Notes: generated by a model from the sequence alone, not told the origin. Positions 20,314-31,019 are shown, counted from the stretch's first letter. The stretch: DNA of 64,000 nt from Ichthyophis bannanicus (GCA_033557465.1 CM066033.1:230084109-230148108); one strand, 5' to 3'. Program-made: numbers and translations.

Positions 20314-21000
20314 TTTAGTCTGCTTTTCTCTGATCACAGACGAGCAGTGCTTTTTACAGTGCTCTGCTAGAGAAGAGGATATTGCCTCCTGTGACACCTT
20401 GCTGTGAGTTCTAGCTGTTTATTAATTATTTATTGTTTGTCTAACTGTTTATTTAATTATTTATTGTTTGTCTTAGTGGTGTGCTAGTTCAGCCTTCTCA
20501 GTTATAACTTACCTTGCCTCTCTCAACTAACTGGGCTTTGTGTGGTAGCCAGGTTAACTGTTCATTTTAAATTAAATCTTTCTCCCCAGAACCTGCTCTG
20601 TGTTAAACTTTTTTCCAGTCCTAGCCTGCCTGAGTGAATCCTCCCCCTCCCCCTCCCCCCCCCCCTGCTGAGGTATTGTGTAGCCTTCTTCCTGTTTCCT
20701 CCACATGTGCATAGTCTGTTTTAGTCTGCTTTTCTCTGATCAGAGAAGAGCAGTGCTTTTTACAGTGCTCTGCTAGAGAAGAGGATATTGCCTCCTGTGA
20801 CACCTTGCTGTGAGCTCTAGCTGTTTATTAATTATTTATTGTTTGTCTAACTGTTTATTTAATTATTTATTGTTTGTCTTAGTGGTGTGCTAGTTCAGCC
20901 TTCTCAGTTATAACTTACCTTGCCTCTCTCAACTAACTGGGCTTTGTGTGGTACCCCCCTCCCCCCTGCTGAGGGTTCAGGACAGGGTACCTTGTAACTT
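20314..21000 (+). repeat. Tandem 5' units of the CR1 LINE
   Basis: Two units start with TTTAGTCTGCTTTTCTCTG at 20314 and 20719, a period of 405 bp. About the first 240 bp are nearly identical between units (CTGCTAGAGAAGAGGATATT, the repeated TTTATT/ATTGTTTGTC stretch, TTCAGCCTTCTCAG). The second unit then lacks about 100 bp present in the first and rejoins at the C-run followed by CTGCTGAGG. Such repeated 5' promoter units are known from some L1 families; here the promoter role is inference. Confidence 0.8.
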
Positions 21001-21287
21001 ACCTCTTTAATAGGACTTATCTCCCTCCCTCCCTCCCCGGCACCCACCCACCCCTGGGGTAATTGTAGTTTTATAGGTACTTGCACATATTAGAGGAAAG
21101 GGGCTGCTCTCAGGTGCAGCTCGTTATCCAAATCAGTCATACACAGAGGACCTGAGATTAATTACTTAAGCTTCAGGTACACAAGGTGTATTAGGGGTAT
21201 TAGATACCCTTTTATTGGTATAAGCATCTACACCAATCCTTATTATATACAGAATTTAAAAGACCTAAACACAAGCTTTAAACTAAG

Positions 21288-22210
21288 ATGTAGACAGAAG
21301 TCCAGCAACGAGATGGGGGTTCTCCGGTCTTTTGCATTGAGTGTCACATGTATGATTTTCTCCCAGTTGGTGAGAGGTCTTACGTATGCACTAAGTGCAA
21401 AGAACTCTTTGCTCTCAGGGAACGAGTCCGTTCTCTAGAGGCTAGAGTAGCAGACCTGGAAGACATAAGAAAGACAGAGAAGTACATGGACGAGACCTAC
21501 AGGGATATAGTCCTGAAGTCCCACCTCCAGTCTGGCAGCATCTCTGTTGCCATGGAGGAGAGAGGTCACGTGACAGGAAAGCATCACCCTGGTGTGGCAG
21601 GAAGTGATCCTGTAACTAGGACCTGTCCTCCAGGTGATGTAAAACCCTCTCGCACTGAGGACGTTTCTCCAGGGCCATGTCCCCATGAGGGGAGGGTCAG
21701 GACAGCTGTTATAGTTGGTGATTCAATCATTAGGAATGTAGATAGCTGGGTGGCTGGTGGACGTGAGGATCGCCTGGTAACATGCCTGCCTGGTGCGAAG
21801 GTAGCGGACCTCACGCACCGCCTAGATAGGATCATAGATAGTGCTGGGGAGGAGTCTGCTGTCTTGGTACATATTGGTACCAATGACATAGGAAAATGTG
21901 GTAGGGAAGTTCTGGAGGCTAAATTTAAGCTTTTAGGTAGGAAGTTGAAATCCAGAACTTCCAGGATAGCGTTCTCCGAAATGCTTCCTGTTCCACGTGC
22001 AGGACCCAAAAGACAGGCAGAGCTACGGAGTCTCAATGCGTGGATGAGACAATGGTGCAAGGATGAGGGTTTTGGATTTGTTAGGAACTGGGGAACATTC
22101 TGGGGAAAGGGGGGGGGCTCTTCCGAAGGGATGGGCTTCACCTTAATCAGGATGGGACCAGACTGCTGACATTAACCTTTAAAAAAGAGATAGAGAAGCT
22201 TTTAAACTAG
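21288..22210 (+). pseudogene. CR1 ORF1, zinc-finger plus SGNH esterase-like
   Basis: From 21291 on, the frame reads a CxxC...CxxC cluster (FCIECH, YVCTKCKE), a short coiled-coil-like stretch (LRERVRSLEARVADLE), then an esterase-like domain with VIVGDSIIRN (GDS serine block), HIGTNDIG, and the C-terminal catalytic block. ORF1 proteins with this esterase are typical of CR1 LINEs. Two lesions are visible: the in-frame ATG at 21288 is followed directly by TAG, and a G run near 22106-22117 shifts the frame before the last block (LHLNQDG). The frame then closes at TAG 22208-22210. Confidence 0.85.
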
Positions 22211-22245
22211 AAAATAGGGGAAAACCGACAGTCACCCAGGAGTGC

Positions 22246-25216
22246 ATGGTTCGGACGAAGGTATCCTTGAAGGATACTACCAAAAGCAGTGAGGTTCCAA
22301 AAGGGAGTATAGTAGCCCAAATGCCCTTGAGTAAGGAGCAGACAGAGCATAAATATTCCAAATTACCCCTGCCTACCAATAGCCAGATTAATATGAATAA
22401 AATACAGTCTCTAAAATGCTTGTATGCCAATGCTAGAAGTCTAAACAATAAGATGGGAGAGTTAGAATATATAGCACTAAATGAGAGGTTAGATATGATT
22501 GCACTCTCAGAGACATGGTGGAAGGAGGATAACCAGTGGGACACTGTGATACCTGGATACAAACTATATCGTAATGATAGAGCTGATCAAATTGGTGGAG
22601 GGGTTGCGCTCTATGTTAGAGAGGGCATTGAGTCAGAAAGGATTAAAGTTTTGCAGGGAACAAAATTTGCTGTAGAATCTCTATGGATTGAAATTCCATT
22701 TATGAAGGGGAAGGTGATGGCAGTGGGAGTATACTATCGACCACCTGGCCAGAATGAACAAATGGATGATGAAATGCTCAAAGAAATCAAGGAAGCTAAC
22801 AAAAGTCACAACAGAGTAGTAATAATGGGTGATTTCTATTTACGCCGGTATCGACTGGGTCAGGGTCACAGCAGGACAAGCTAAAGAGATAAAGTTTCTA
22901 GATGGAATAAATGACTGCTTCTTGGAGCAGCTGGTTCATGAACCGACCAGAGGGGAAGCCATACTGGACCTAGTCCTTAGTGGAACGCCAGATCTGGTGC
23001 AAGAAATAAGGGTGTTGGGACCACTTGGCAATAGTGATCATAGTATGATCATGTTTGATTTAATTAGTGGAGGACAGATAGTAAAGGCATCCACAGTACT
23101 ACCTTTTAACTTTCAAAAGGGAGACTATGATAGGATGAGGAATATAGTTAGGAAAAACCTAAAAGGAGCGGTTCCAAAGGTTAAAGACTTACAGCAAGCT
23201 TGGGTGTTATTTAAAAATACTATCCTCGAAGCCCAGACCAGCTGTATTCCACGCATTAAGAAAAGTGGAAGAAAGTCCAAAAACTGCCAGCATGGTTTAA
23301 AGGTGAGGTCAGAGAGGCTGTTGCTGCCAAAAAAGCAACCTTCAGGAAATGGAAAAAAGAGCCAAACGATGAAAACTGGAAACAGCACAAGCACTGGCAA
23401 GTTAAATGCAAAGCATTGATAAGGCAGGCAAAGCGGGAATTTGAGAAGAAACATGCTACGGAAGCAAAAACACGAAATAAAGACTTTTTCAAGTACATTC
23501 GTAGCAAAAGGCCTGTGAGAGAGTCAATTGGACCATTAGATGATAGAGGGGTAAAAGGGGCAGTAAGAGGAAACAAGGCTATAGCACAGAGACTGAATGA
23601 ATTCTTTGCTTCGGTCTTTACTGAGGAAGATGTAGGGATGTTACCCAAGACTGAAGTGGTATTTAAAGGTGATACTGCAGAGGAATTGAGAGAAATATCG
23701 CTACACCGGGAAGATATATTACAACTATTTGATAAACTGAATAGTAGCAAATCACCTGGACCAGATGGTATACATCCCAGAGTGTTGAAAGAACTGAAAT
23801 ATGAGATTGCAGACCTGCTATTGGTAATCTGTGAACTTTCATTAAAATCATCTGCAATACCTGAAGATTGGAGGGTCGCCAAAGTAACACCAATTTTTAA
23901 AAAGGGTTCCAGGGGTGACCCAGGAAATTACAGACCGGTGAGCCTGACGTCAGTACCGGGGAAAATGGTAGAAACCATCATAAAGAACAAAATTACACAG
24001 CATGTAGATAGTCATGGCCTAATGGGAGACAGCCAACATGGCTTTAGACAAGGAAGATCTTGTCTTACTAATCTGATATGTTTTTTTGAAGGTGTGCATA
24101 AACAGGTAGACAAAGGTGAGTCGGTTGATATAGTGTATCTGGACTTTCAGAAAGCTTTTGACAAAGTCCCCCATCAGAGACTTTTGGCGAAGCTAAAAAG
24201 TCATGGGATAGGAGGCAGTGTACTATTGTGGATCGGGAACTGGTTAAAAGATAGAAAGCAGAGGGTAGAGCTAAATGGCCAATATTCCCAATGGAAAAAG
24301 GTGAATAGTGGAGTACCCCAGGGATCTGTACTGGGTCCGCTGCTTTTTGACATATTCATAAATGACCTGGAAAAGGGAATAACTAGTGAGATTATCAAAT
24401 TTGCAGATGACACAAAACTGTTTAAAGTTGTTAAAACCCAAGAGGATTGTGGAAAACTGCAGGAGGATCTGGATAAATTGGAAGACTGAGCATCCAAATG
24501 GCAGATGAAATTTAATGTGGACAAGAGCAAAGTTATGCACCTAGGAAAGAACAACCCACACTATAGTTACACGATGCAAGGCTCCACATTAGAAACCACC
24601 ACCCAGGAAAAAGATTTAGGAGTCATTGTGGATAACATGTTAAAACCCTCCGCCCAGTGTGCAGCGGCAGCCAAGAAAGCAAATAGAATGCTAGGTATCA
24701 TAAGGAAAGGGATGGAGAACAAAACAAAGGATATTATAATGCCTCTGTATCGCTCCATGGTACGACCGCACCTTGAATATTGTGTGCAATTCTGGTCACC
24801 GTATCTTAAAAAGGACATAGCGTTATTAGAAAAAGTACAGAGAAGAGCCACCAAATTGGTGAAGGGAATGGAAGGCTACTCCTATGAAGAGAGGCTAAGA
24901 AGGTTAGGGCTCTTTAGCCTGGAGAAGAGACGGCTGAGGGGAGATATTATAGAGGTCTATAAATTAATGAATGGAGTGGAACGGATAAACGTGGATCAAT
25001 TGTTTACGCTATCAGAGTATAGAAAGACTAGGGGACATGTAATGAAGCTACAGGGTAAACTATTTAAGACAAATAAGAGAAAATATTTTTTCACTCAACG
25101 TGTAATCAAACTCTGGAATCTGTTACCGGAGGATGTAGTAAGGGCTGTTAGTATAGCTGGGTTTAAAAAAAGGTTTGGACAAGTTCCTGGAGGAAAGGTC
25201 CATAAACCACTATTAA
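22246..25216 (+). pseudogene. CR1 ORF2: endonuclease and reverse transcriptase
   Basis: The endonuclease shows YANARSLNNKMGELE, SETWW, GGGVALYVREG, VYYRPP, MGDF and SDHSMIMF. The reverse transcriptase shows [55 protein letters not shown] and KFADDTKLF, so its catalytic aspartates are intact. Lesions are a one-base shift near 22840-22860, another near 23270-23290, TGG to TGA at 24487-24489, and a seven-A run near 25166 that shifts the last residues. The expected stop is TAA at 25214-25216. The intact relative order marks a full-length insertion that decayed in place. Confidence 0.92.
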
Positions 25217-25382
25217 AAAGGGACCCAGGATATCAATGCTTGACCCAGTACAAGCATTGTGGAACCTGTGTCTTTGGGGATATTGCTAGGTACGTATAAC
25301 CTAGATTGGCCACTGTTGGAAACAGGATACTGGGCTTGATGGACCTCGGTCTGACCCAGTATGGCATGTCTTATGTTCTTAT

Positions 25383-26698
25383 GACCCTTGATAAGCCTTG
25401 CGTTGCAAGGCGTCAAGGGCTCTTGACTCCCTATCCAGCAGAAACGAAGAGTGTGACTTCGGACTCTCTTGCTTCTGCATCGCCGATTCTACCACCATGG
25501 AGGTGTGGGGAAGTTGGGTCTTCCTAAACCCAGGGCCATGCTGGACTCTGTGCATTGCATCGAGGCACTTACTCACAATGGGCACCGAGGCAGGTATCTC
25601 CCACATGCGGAGTAGCAGCTTGGACAGAATGGGAGGAACTGGGACAGTGAGAGATTCCCGAGGCGGGGATTTAAACTGCAAGATATCGAGCTCTTTGGCT
25701 CGAGGTTCCACCTCGGCCTGGGTAGCCAGGTTGAGGGCCTGCATCATATCCTGCACGAACACCAAGGAGGAGGTGTCTTTGGGCGGTGAATGCCTCTGAA
25801 AGGCAGGTGGGGACGGGTCCGAAGGGAGGTCCCTGTGGGCACGGGTCTCCAGGGAGGTATCCCCAGCCGACTCTCAACCCGAGAGATCCGAGAAGGAATC
25901 TGACTCGGGCTGGTCGGCCTGTCTGGAGGCCGAGGTCCGCTTGGAGCCAGAGGCCCTGGAGGATCTTGCCCCCGAGGAATGGGAAGGCGAGCAAGATCGG
26001 TGCCGAGGACCCTGATGAGGCCCACGGCTCTCGGGGGTTTCCATGGCGGGGTTTGGAGTCCCTCTCAAGGGAACCTCGGTCTCTGGGCGTGAGCCAGCCA
26101 TGCTGGGCATGAGCGCCTGCTGGGCATCTAAGCAAGCAGAAACGCTGTGCTCCAGTGCCTGCATACAGGACTCCCATGCAGGCATGGGGCCCTGTGACGC
26201 TGACACCAGGGTCACCGGGTCAGATGTCGAGGAAGAGAGGGGGTCCTCACCAGGATGACCCTCAGGAGACCGGACGCCATTGCTGCAGGCCTCCGTATCC
26301 GTACGAGGTACCTTATGAGGCCACTCCTTGTCTGACTCTCAGGAACGCTGAGGGATCGAGTGTGGGAGCACTCGCGCTTGTCCGGAGCCCCCGACAGCGA
26401 CTTCTAGGTCTTTTTCTTCTTACGGAGTGCCACCTAGAGCGCGGGATGAGATGGGGGATCCCACTCGCGGAGAGACGACCGAAGGCACCATCGGGGATTC
26501 CAAGGTGGTCTTGCGGAAAATGTCATCGGACTTCTGCTTACAACTTAGCAGGGCCTTAAAGGACATTTTCTTACAAAGCGAGCAGTGCTCCAGATCATGG
26601 TCGGCTCCGAGGCACCGCAGACAGCAGTCATGGGTGTCCCGTAAGCGACATGTTCTTGGAGCACCTGTCAAATGTTTTTTTTAAAAAACGGTGGCCAT
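25383..26698 (-). pseudogene. DIRS gag, N-terminal part, D5
   Basis: It resumes after the CR1 with LDALQRKAYQGS, then HTSMVVESAMQKQ and GFRKTQLPH, the acidic/Ser-rich middle in several frames, and the N-terminal cysteine/histidine cluster (HDCCLRCLGADH, CSLC). The expected start is at 26696-26698. Several frame changes are present. Confidence 0.8.
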
Positions 26699-26969
26699 TG
26701 GGGCAAAAGGAGACCCCGCGAGGTCGAAGACCCGCGCAGCCAGCAGTTGGCAGAAAAAAAGAGTGTGAAGCCCATAAGGGAAAAAATGCTATGAAAAAAC
26801 GTCCCCCTTTTACTGAAAAAGAAAGAGCAGGGGGTGAACGGGTAGAGGACTGGTGAAAATGGAAAATTAGCAGGCCAGAAGCCAAAAAAGAAATGCTTTT
26901 TCTGAGGGACGAGGATGTGCGTCCGAAGGGCTCTGCGGAAAAATGGAGACTGAGCAAGATGGCACCCTT

Positions 26970-27105
26970 GTGTGGGAAGAGGACCAAACATGCGTGGCAG
27001 CAATCTCAAAGGCTTTCTTTGAAAGTTGGGGAATTGCTCCACACGGGCTCTGTCACTGACAACGTCACCCATAAGTGAGGACTGACCCCCTGCTTGTTCC
27101 TGGAG
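26970..27105. repeat. D5 5' terminal inverted repeat
   Basis: The inverse of the D5 left end, running from the GGTGGGAAGAGGACC-like block to TTCCTGGAG. CpG sites have mostly become TpG or CpA. Confidence 0.75.
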
Positions 27106-27500
27106 AATGCCTGTAACTGGGATGAATGAGGATGTGGGTGCAAGCATCCTTTAGGTCCAAGAAGCATTGCCAATCTCCCCTGCTGGAGGTAGGGCAGCAA
27201 TGTTCCAAGGGAGATCATCTTGAACTTCTCCCGAATCAGGAACTTGTTCAGGTTTCGCAAGTCCAGAATGGGCCTTAGACCCCCTGTTCTTTTAGAACCA
27301 GAAACTAACAGGAATAGAACCCCTTACCCCTGAGGTGGAAGGGTACTAGTTCCATGGCTCCGTCCCTCATGAGCCCTGCGAGTTCCTGCAGTAGCAGTGC
27401 CTGGTGCAAGGGAGTCTGAGGGGACTCTCCTGGAAAGAAAGGGGAAAGCATCTGGTGCCGGTGAAGGAGGTGGCCTTCTCTGAACACCTGGAGGGTTCAG
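27106..27500 (-). pseudogene. DIRS reverse transcriptase N-terminal part, D4
   Basis: Frames 27006-27260 and 27305-27487 contain LRNLNKFLIREKFKM, LGTLLPYLQQG and, further upstream, FPGESPQTPLHQALLLQELAGL. This is the segment just upstream of the reverse transcriptase motifs on the other side of D5 (16280 and below). Together with that part it reconstitutes the ordinary DIRS order. Confidence 0.85.
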
Positions 27501-27599
27501 GTGTCAGTAGTTATGGCTGGCCACCGATGGGCAAAGTGGATCAGATGCCCACCTGTTGGCAGCTGCTCTCCCCTGGGAGGAGAAACTATGCTCAAGGAG

Positions 27600-29502
27600 T
27601 CAAAACCCCGATCCAGCCTGGGCAGGAGCCGGTGTTTGGGGCTTACAGCCCTTAGGCTTACATTGCCTTGGACCCCCTCCTTTGCCCTGGTGAGATTGCT
27701 GTGGGGTCTGGGGGGGCCTGGTATTGGGGATAGCCTCGGTAAGGTTGGCCATTTCTGTGGAAAGGAGGCCTCATCCCTGACGGATTTTTCTTGGGAAGGG
27801 TGGAGGTCTTCCTGGAGAGCAGGGTCCTCGTGACAAACTCAGTATCGATCACCACCACCTTATCTTCCATCAGTTTGCTGAAGAGGTTTTCACTGAGGCA
27901 GGGGATGCTGGAGTTTCTCCTGGACCCACTGCTGAAGGTCCGATGCCTGGAGCCAGGCCTGGCATCAGGCACCGATGTCTGCGGCGGCCACCCTCGCTTT
28001 GGCTCGAGCCATGTACTTTGAGCACTCCCTGACACACTTCGTGAAGGTTTGCAATCACTGGAGGTAATCTCCGCTGAGACCCTCCGAGAAACCTGCAAGT
28101 TCTTTTGCTAGGTCCCGGAGATACATGCCGGTATACAGCTGGTAGGCTTGGATTTGGCAACCTGGCATCGAGTGCAGGACTCCGTGCCGGGGACATGGAG
28201 GAGTGAGTATTTGGGCTTTTCTGCTGGCGCACAGTTGACTCCACCACCATAGAGGTGTGAGGGAGTTGCGCCTTTCGAAAGCTGGGGTCCCACTGGACCA
28301 GGTACATGGTGTCAAGGCATTGGCACTGAAGCTAGTGTCTCCCACATCCAAAGGAGTCGCCGCCCGAGGATGATGGAGATGGAGCTTCATACTGGAGGAT
28401 TTCCAGCAGCTCTGTGCTAGGGTCCTCCTCAGACTCCGTGGTGAGAGACAAGATTTTCACCATGTCCTGGATAAACTTGAAGAATGATGAGTCCTCAGGT
28501 GGGGACCGGTGTCATGTCGTTAGGAAGATGGGTCTGAGGGGAGATCCCGGAACTTACATGTCTCCAGGAAGCCTTGTCTTCAGACTCCCAATCCGAGTAG
28601 TCAGTCGAGGACTCAAGGCCTGATGGCTCCTGAGGCATCGGGTTCGGATCTGGTCTTTGCTGACCCACTGCAGCTGCTTGACCGGAGCCACAAGCTCTCA
28701 CAGGGGAGGATCCTGCTCCCAAGGAATGGGAGCGGGATCGAGACCCTCTCCAAGGATCGGCTCAAGGCTAAGGGCTCTTGAGGATCGTCTCAGCAGTCCA
28801 GGGAGTCCTCGATAATGAGGTCCCTGCAATCTCTGTGTGAGCACTGGTGGGGCCGAGCATCAACGCTGGCTGCGAGGCAAGGAAGGCAGTGACACTGCAC
28901 TCCAATGCTATCATTCTGGCTTCCCACTCAGGAGTTGCAGCCTTAGACGCGGACACTGGGGTGACCGGGTCTGGCATCAGTGAGGAGAGGGAGTCTTCGA
29001 TGGGACAGGCCTCAGGGGTCTGTGATCCGTCATCGGAGGCCTCAGCATCTGTCCTGTGCACCTTCACCAGCCGCTCACACTCTGACTCCTCCTATACCCT
29101 CCGAGGACTGTGGGACCTGGTGCGGATCTTGCCGTGTGTGTCCGATTCCCAGGATGAGGTCCTTGAGGATTTCTTCTTCTTTTTGCGCTCATGCTCCGGA
29201 GAACCCTTGTCGGAGTGCCTGCCAACCCAGTCGGGCGCCACGGGGGTTTTATGTGACTCTGAGGATCCATGCAGGGCTTCAGAGTGCAAGGTTACCAGGG
29301 ACACCGGGGCAGAGTCAGACATGTGGAAGATTTCATCTTGCTTCTACTGACGGACTTTGGATGGTCTTGGTGGACATCTTTTTGCACAGGGTGCAAACCT
29401 CTGGGTCGTGGTTGGCACCTAGACACCAGAGGCAACAGTCATGAGTATCAGTTAGAGACATGTTCTTTGCGCACTGATCACACTTTTGAACCCACTGTCC
29501 AT
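27600..29502 (-). pseudogene. DIRS gag, D4
   Basis: Recognisable pieces are the basic C-terminal tail (SRKTSTLPKK near 27800), MYLRDLAKELAGFSEGLS (about 28080-28130), HTSMVVES (about 28240), a Ser/Pro-rich middle and an N-terminal cluster near 29400-29500. Frames change many times and a part of the conserved core is shortened. The expected start is at 29500-29502. Confidence 0.75.
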
Positions 29503-29699
29503 TGGGGTAAAAAGGACCCCTGCGAGGTTGAAGACCTCAACGCGGCCAGCAGATAGAAAAAAGCATAAAACCGCGCTGGAAGAACAAAACTAAAAATGGT
29601 TCAGAGACTCAAAGCCGAGGCAACAGGGCTCAGAGGCAGGAAAGGGAGAAAGAAAGGCACTATAATGCACAAGAAATTCAACTTTTTTCTGGGGAAAGA

Positions 29700-29897
29700 A
29701 GATGGACGGACGTCTGTTGGGCTCTATGGAAAAAGGGAGACTGAGTAAGATGACACCCTTGGGCAGGAAGGGGACAAAACATGCATGGTGGCATCTCCCA
29801 AAGTCTTTCTTTGAAAGCTGGGGAGATGCTTCCGCAGGGCTCCGTTGGTGCCAAAGTCACCCATATGTGAGGACTGACTTCCTGCTTGTTCCTGGAG
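29700..29897. repeat. D4 5' terminal repeat
   Basis: It resembles the high-coordinate ends of the other copies (CTTTCTTTGAAAGCTGGGGA, GTCACCCATATGTGAGGACTG, CTTGTTCCTGGAG then AA). The inner CpG palindrome is decayed. No partner end remains, because the 3' half of D4 is deleted. Confidence 0.8.
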
Positions 29898-29939
29898 AAT
29901 GAAATATATCGAAAGCAAAATGCAATAAACTTGTAAAAC

Positions 29940-30543
29940 TTGGATGGTTGGAAAGGAAATGAGTAGCAGCAATGACACTAGTGTTCAGATGGTGTAGACC
30001 AGGGATGGGCAAGTCCGGTCCTGGAGAGCCGCAGACCAGTCAGGTTTTCATGATGTCCCTAATGAATATTCATGGATCTATTTCCATACAATGGAAGGCA
30101 GTGGATGCAAATAGATCTCATGAATATTCATTAGGGACATCATGAAAACCTGACTGGTCTGCAAATAGATCTCATGAATATTCATTAGGGACATCATGAA
30201 AACCTGACTGGTCTGCGGCTCTCCAGGACCGGACTTGCCCACCCCTGGTGTAGACAAACTAACTGAATTACAAAATGATTTGGAATGAAAAGCAAAATTT
30301 AAGAACAGTTATCAAGGAAATTTCAGATCACTATCCTGCTCTATGAACCATAGCTAAAAAATTGCTCAATGCATTTCCAACATCATATTTGGTATAACAT
30401 GGTTTCAGAGTGGTGGCCCAACTTCTGACCAAAGAAATCAACTTCAAATAGTTGAACGTGAGAATTTAAGGCCCCTACTCAGTAACTTTAAACCAGACTC
30501 TGAGAAACTGGTATCGTTTCATCAAGCCCATCCATTCCATTAA
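29940..30543 (+). pseudogene. hAT transposase C-terminus
   Basis: Downstream of the MITE at 30247 the plus strand encodes, with stops and shifts, KLTELQNDLE, FPTSYL, and finally QLQIVERENLRPLLSNFKP followed by EKLVSFHQAHP and a TAA at 30541-30543. The spacing and wording match the C-terminal dimerisation region of hAT transposases of the ZBED5/SCAND3-like group. The upstream sequence to the D4 joint is presumably the same gene but is too short to verify. The MITE at 30000-30247 interrupts it. Confidence 0.8.
30000..30247. mobile_element. hAT MITE with perfect 8-bp TSD
   Basis: The ends are CAGGGATGGGCAAGTCCGG and the inverse CCGGACTTGCCCACCCCTG. Perfect GTGTAGAC octamers flank it (29992-29999 and 30248-30255). 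The interior is palindromic around the ATGAATATTCAT block. A 54-bp segment is present twice in tandem (30107-30160 and 30161-30214). Non-coding. Confidence 0.93.
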
Positions 30544-30823
30544 ACATGTTCAATAGAGTAAGTACAGTATTTTATTAAAATTGTTTTTTGAAAAATCTTA
30601 ATTGCTTTTGTATTGTAAATTAAACATTTCAATTCCATCATTAATGTTATTAAACAATATTATTTATGTTATTAATTAAATAAAAACTTTTATCAAAATT
30701 TTGAATGATTTGTTTTGAGTAACAGCCTCACTGGGTGAGACGGGGGGGGGGGGAGTGCTGCAATAAATTTATGGAGAAAAGGGGGAAGCAAGCCAAAAAG
30801 GTGTGGGAATCACTGGCCTAGAT

Positions 30824-31019
30824 CATGGGTGGCCAACTCCAGTCCTGGTGCACCACGATTCAGCCTGGTTTTCAGGCTGTCCCTAATGAATATTCATGAG
30901 GTATATTTGCATCCACTGCCTCCTACTGTGTGCAAATATGCCTCATGAATATTCAATTAGGGAAAGCCTGAAAACCAGGCTGGATTGTGGTGCACCATGA
31001 CTGGAGTTGGCCACCCCTG
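30824..31019. mobile_element. hAT MITE with perfect 8-bp TSD at the hAT relic border
   Basis: The ends are CATGGGTGGCCAACTCCAGTC-like (first bases CATGGG) and the inverse GGAGTTGGCCACCCCTG. The interior is palindromic with paired CCTGGTTTTCAGGCT and AGCCTGAAAACCAGG arms. It is flanked by GCCTAGAT on both sides (30816-30823 and 31020-31027). The left octamer is also the right target duplication of the 15.3 kb hAT relic. Confidence 0.93.

Larger units (their letters stand above)
20314..25382 (+). mobile_element. CR1 LINE, near full length, inserted in D5 gag
   Basis: It has a duplicated 5' region, ORF1 with an esterase-like domain, ORF2 with endonuclease and reverse transcriptase, and the typical CR1 3' end (GGCCACTGTTGGAAACAG... 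GACCCAGTATGGCA) closing in TTATGTTCTTATG. There is no target duplication. Compared with D1 gag (around 1805-1840) about two dozen target bases are missing at the joint. ORF1 has an early stop and a frameshift, and ORF2 has several lesions. Confidence 0.93.
16281..27105 (-). mobile_element. DIRS copy D5, split by a CR1 LINE
   Basis: It starts with AGCATAGTTACTCACCTG and the terminal dyad, and ends in TTCCTGGAG plus AA. Removing the CR1 (20314-25382) leaves about 5.75 kb, the same size as D2, D6 and D7. The order is terminal repeat, internal complementary region (about 16548-16650), tyrosine recombinase, pol, gag and terminal repeat. All genes carry several stops or frameshifts, and CpG motifs are partly decayed, so it is of intermediate age. 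Its sequence is closer to D1 than to D2. Confidence 0.9.
15535..29897 (-). mobile_element. DIRS copy D4, 5' end kept, 3' part deleted, split by D5
   Basis: The left part (15535-16280) carries RNase H and reverse transcriptase. The right part (27106-29897) carries the rest of the reverse transcriptase N-terminus, gag and the terminal repeat ending in TTCCTGGAG plus AA. The tyrosine recombinase, internal complementary region and 3' terminus are missing, lost at the breakpoint with the hAT left end near 15535. Its terminal GCGCATGCGC palindrome has decayed to an ACATGCATGG-type sequence, so it is older than D2, D6 and D7. Confidence 0.82.
15499..30815 (+). mobile_element. hAT transposon relic enclosing DIRS and CR1 insertions
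   Basis: The left tip CAGTGATTCCCA (15499-15510) is the exact inverse of the right tip TGGGAATCACTG (30804-30815). Both are flanked by perfect GCCTAGAT octamers (15491-15498 and 30816-30823), the 8-bp target duplication expected of a hAT. Just inside the left tip is the GTGGGCGCCGCCCC context common in hAT ends. Near the right end is a hAT transposase C-terminus on the plus strand. Only about 35 bp of hAT DNA remain on the left before truncated DIRS sequence begins, so most of the transposase gene was lost, probably in the same deletion that truncated D4. The 15.3 kb length is mostly nested D4, D5 and CR1. Confidence 0.85.

Noticed and set aside
20314..20953. CRISPR-like or LTR-like direct repeat
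   Set aside because: There are only two long units directly upstream of CR1 ORF1. There are no short repeats with unique spacers and no LTR end motifs at both sides of the element.
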